In this document: positions 6,396-7,370 of the stretch, piece after piece
How the letters are laid out: each line of letters opens with the position of its first letter
How positions within the stretch are numbered: the stretch's first letter is position 1
Origin: Chromatiales bacterium
GTDB taxonomy: Bacteria; Pseudomonadota; Gammaproteobacteria; UBA6429; Thiohalophilaceae
Direction of reading: 5' to 3'
DNA: 7,370 nucleotides
Assembly (NCBI GenBank): GCA_024641465.1
Contig: JAHEDB010000096.1
Span: forward strand, 1-7,370
The notes under the pieces: model-generated
Database searches by the model: none
What the model was told of the DNA's origin: nothing
The model's input: the letters and a program-made list of their open reading frames with translations, nothing else
Translations under genes and position numbers: made by a program

Positions 6396-6797
6396 TTACA
6401 AAAACCTGTCACGCCAATCCCCTTTCGTCAACAGACATTCATCACGCGTTCCAAAGATCCGGTATCGATTGCGGGCAATACGGTCGTAAACAAAATCACG
6501 CAACGGGCCGGGAATCAACGCCAACATTGACAAGCCGTTGACCGGGAAAGGCAGTTGCCGAACGACCTTGATAAACGCCTTACTCTTTATATAAACGAGT
6601 TCGTTTTCAACATACAGCATCGTCTCAAAACCATCTGGAGCCATACCCAACGGCTTAACAACAGCCTGCCCCTTGAGCGACTGCATGGAAGCAAAGCTAA
6701 AAACACGATGCCGGTCATAGCGGATGACAAACTTCACCCATGCATGACACAGGCCACATTTCCCATCAAAAACAATCAGCTTATCTTTATTTGGCAT
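6396..6797 (-). CDS. DCC1-like thiol-disulfide oxidoreductase (DUF393)
   Basis: A 133-residue thioredoxin-fold-like protein. 'LIVFDGKCGLCHAWVKFVIRYDR' at residues 7-29 holds the DxxCxxC signature with Cys14 and Cys17. It is followed by 'FSFASMQSLKGQ', 'ETMLYVENELVYIKSKAFIKVVRQL' and 'LIPGPLRDFVYDRIARNRYRIFG', all in the order usual for DCC1 proteins, where the C-terminal YDRIARNRYR block is well conserved. The length is typical. The family is thought to act in redox reactions through the CxxC pair, though substrates are poorly known. I chose the ATG at 6795-6797 because conserved sequence begins right after it. A longer frame back to a TTG at 6920 adds 41 AT-rich, unfamilial residues. No good ribosome site precedes 6797. 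It is first in an operon with the 154-residue protein and the HTTM-like gene. Confidence 0.92.
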   Translation of the reverse strand: MPNKDKLIVFDGKCGLCHAWVKFVIRYDRHRVFSFASMQSLKGQAVVKPLGMAPDGFETMLYVENELVYIKSKAFIKVVRQLPFPVNGLSMLALIPGPLRDFVYDRIARNRYRIFGTRDECLLTKGDWRDRFL

Positions 6798-6894
6798 ATA
6801 AGAGCATAAAATCGCCTGTTTTGATCTAACTGCATATCTAAAATCATAATATTCTAATAAATCAATATGTATAGAAAACTTTGCATTAATCTTT

Positions 6895-6935
6895 CCATAC
6901 CGTACTATTCCAGTAGGCAAGCCATACCGTATGGC
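6895..6935. promoter_or_regulatory. Palindrome plus direct repeat, candidate operator
   Basis: GCCATACCGTATGGC (6921-6935) is a perfect inverted repeat of two 7-base arms around one central base. Ten bases of it, CCATACCGTA, recur directly at 6895-6904 and 6922-6931, a 27-bp offset. Such a pair between divergent genes looks like a dimer-binding operator with a second weaker site. It is not followed by a T-run, so it does not look like a terminator. Confidence 0.4.
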
Positions 6936-6993
6936 AATGCGTATCGTCTCAGCTTGGTTCGAGCGGAAAAAGGATCTGACACATTCTTATATC

Positions 6994-6999
6994 AAGGAG
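6994..6999 (+). promoter_or_regulatory. Strong ribosome binding site of the exported-protein gene
   Basis: AAGGAG sits 8 bases before the ATG at 7008-7010. It is the best Shine-Dalgarno sequence in the window and fixes the start of the plus-strand gene. Confidence 0.85.
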
Positions 7000-7007
7000 A
7001 ACAAAAT

Positions 7008-7370
7008 ATGAAAAAATATTTACTAATCGCACTCCTGCCGTTTAGTGTTTGCGCCGAGGATTTTTATGTGCAGGACGAGTTAGCGAATATGGTCGATGAG
7101 GTTATCCGTACAACCAGACTAAAGGTCAATATCCCGGACATGGCTCCCAAATACGTCCGAATCGACCAGATCGATGGTCTTGGCGTCTGCGCCCCGGAGG
7201 CCAAACAGAAGGTGCTGCAACTGCAAACAGCCTTTAACAAACACCCGAACATGTTTCGCACCAAGAGTATACTCGGTGCGTACCATCGACAAGCCAATGG
7301 TGATGTCATCTATAAGCCGATGAACACCACGCCAAACCAGAACAAGTGTGAGTTTATTACTGTATCGGTC
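7008..7370 (+). CDS. Exported protein of unknown function, N-terminal part (cut by the right edge)
   Basis: The frame is open from the ATG at 7008 to the last base, giving 121 residues without a stop. The start MKKYLLIALLPFSVCAEDFY is a classical signal peptide: two lysines, a hydrophobic core and a probable signal peptidase I cut after VCA (residue 16). The cysteine at position 15 does not fit a lipobox, so a lipoprotein is unlikely. The mature part is mixed alpha/beta with 'MVDEVIRTTRLKVNIPDMAPKYVRIDQIDGLGVCAPEAKQ', then a further cysteine near the end ('NQNKCEF'). The two cysteines in the mature part could form a disulfide in the periplasm. I recognise no family. It is divergent from the DCC1 operon, which may or may not be related to its function. 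A minus-strand frame at 7064-7309 is a shadow of it. Confidence 0.85.
   Translation, partial: MKKYLLIALLPFSVCAEDFYVQDELANMVDEVIRTTRLKVNIPDMAPKYVRIDQIDGLGVCAPEAKQKVLQLQTAFNKHPNMFRTKSILGAYHRQANGDVIYKPMNTTPNQNKCEFITVSV

Larger units (their letters stand above)
6798..7007. promoter_or_regulatory. AT-rich divergent intergenic region
   Basis: These 210 bases separate the minus-strand DCC1 operon from the plus-strand exported-protein gene and must hold both promoters unless the operon is read from elsewhere. The part at 6810-6900 is distinctly AT-rich compared with the flanking genes. On the minus strand a loose TTGATT-17 bp-TTAGAT pair lies in it, but several alternatives exist and none is convincing. 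I see no convincing plus-strand promoter. Confidence 0.5.

Noticed and set aside
6798..6920. 41-residue N-terminal extension of the DCC1-like protein from a TTG
   Set aside because: AT-rich, no ribosome site, and the conserved CxxC region normally lies within about 15 residues of the start.

Overview
The window looks like chromosome of a gammaproteobacterium of middling GC content. This rests on the family make-up: a BTAD/MalT-type ATP-dependent regulator, a SLC13 permease with TrkA-C inserts, a DCC1-HTTM pair and short Shine-Dalgarno sites. I cannot name a genus. There are no rRNA or tRNA genes, no CRISPR array and no transposase. Eight of the nine genes lie on the minus strand, and the only plus-strand gene is at the right edge.

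Left region (1-1454, minus): the N-terminal ~484 residues of a large STAND-type ATPase regulator whose C-terminus lies beyond the left edge. It has no stop codon inside the window, and several long open frames on the plus strand here are only its shadows. A 270-base upstream region (1455-1724) holds a possible promoter with a small dyad.

Central region (1725-4496, minus): three genes in the order SLC13-family permease, isoprenylcysteine-methyltransferase-like membrane protein and SpoIIAA-like small protein. The first two are 6 bases apart and likely one operon; the third follows after 87 bases. The permease is preceded by a perfect TATAAT whose -35 position falls in a perfect 16-bp palindrome.

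Region 4634-5264: a small four-helix membrane protein of unknown function, then a 192-bp transposase-free mobile element (MITE) at 5069-5260. It has 19-bp terminal inverted repeats (18/19 matching), internal hairpins and a TGTA target duplication. One end supplies the last three codons and the stop codon of the neighbouring HTTM-like gene; the other end may supply a -35 element for the small membrane protein.

Right region (5249-6797, minus): a tight three-gene operon of DCC1-type thiol-disulfide oxidoreductase, a conserved protein of unknown function and an HTTM-like multi-pass membrane protein. The first stop directly abuts the second start, and the second and third genes overlap. A 210-base AT-rich divergent region with a perfect 7+1+7 palindrome separates this operon from a plus-strand gene (7008 to the edge) encoding an unrecognised exported protein.

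The most notable points are the MITE and its effect on flanking genes, and the compact DCC1 / unknown / HTTM cassette, which is a plausible but unproven functional unit.
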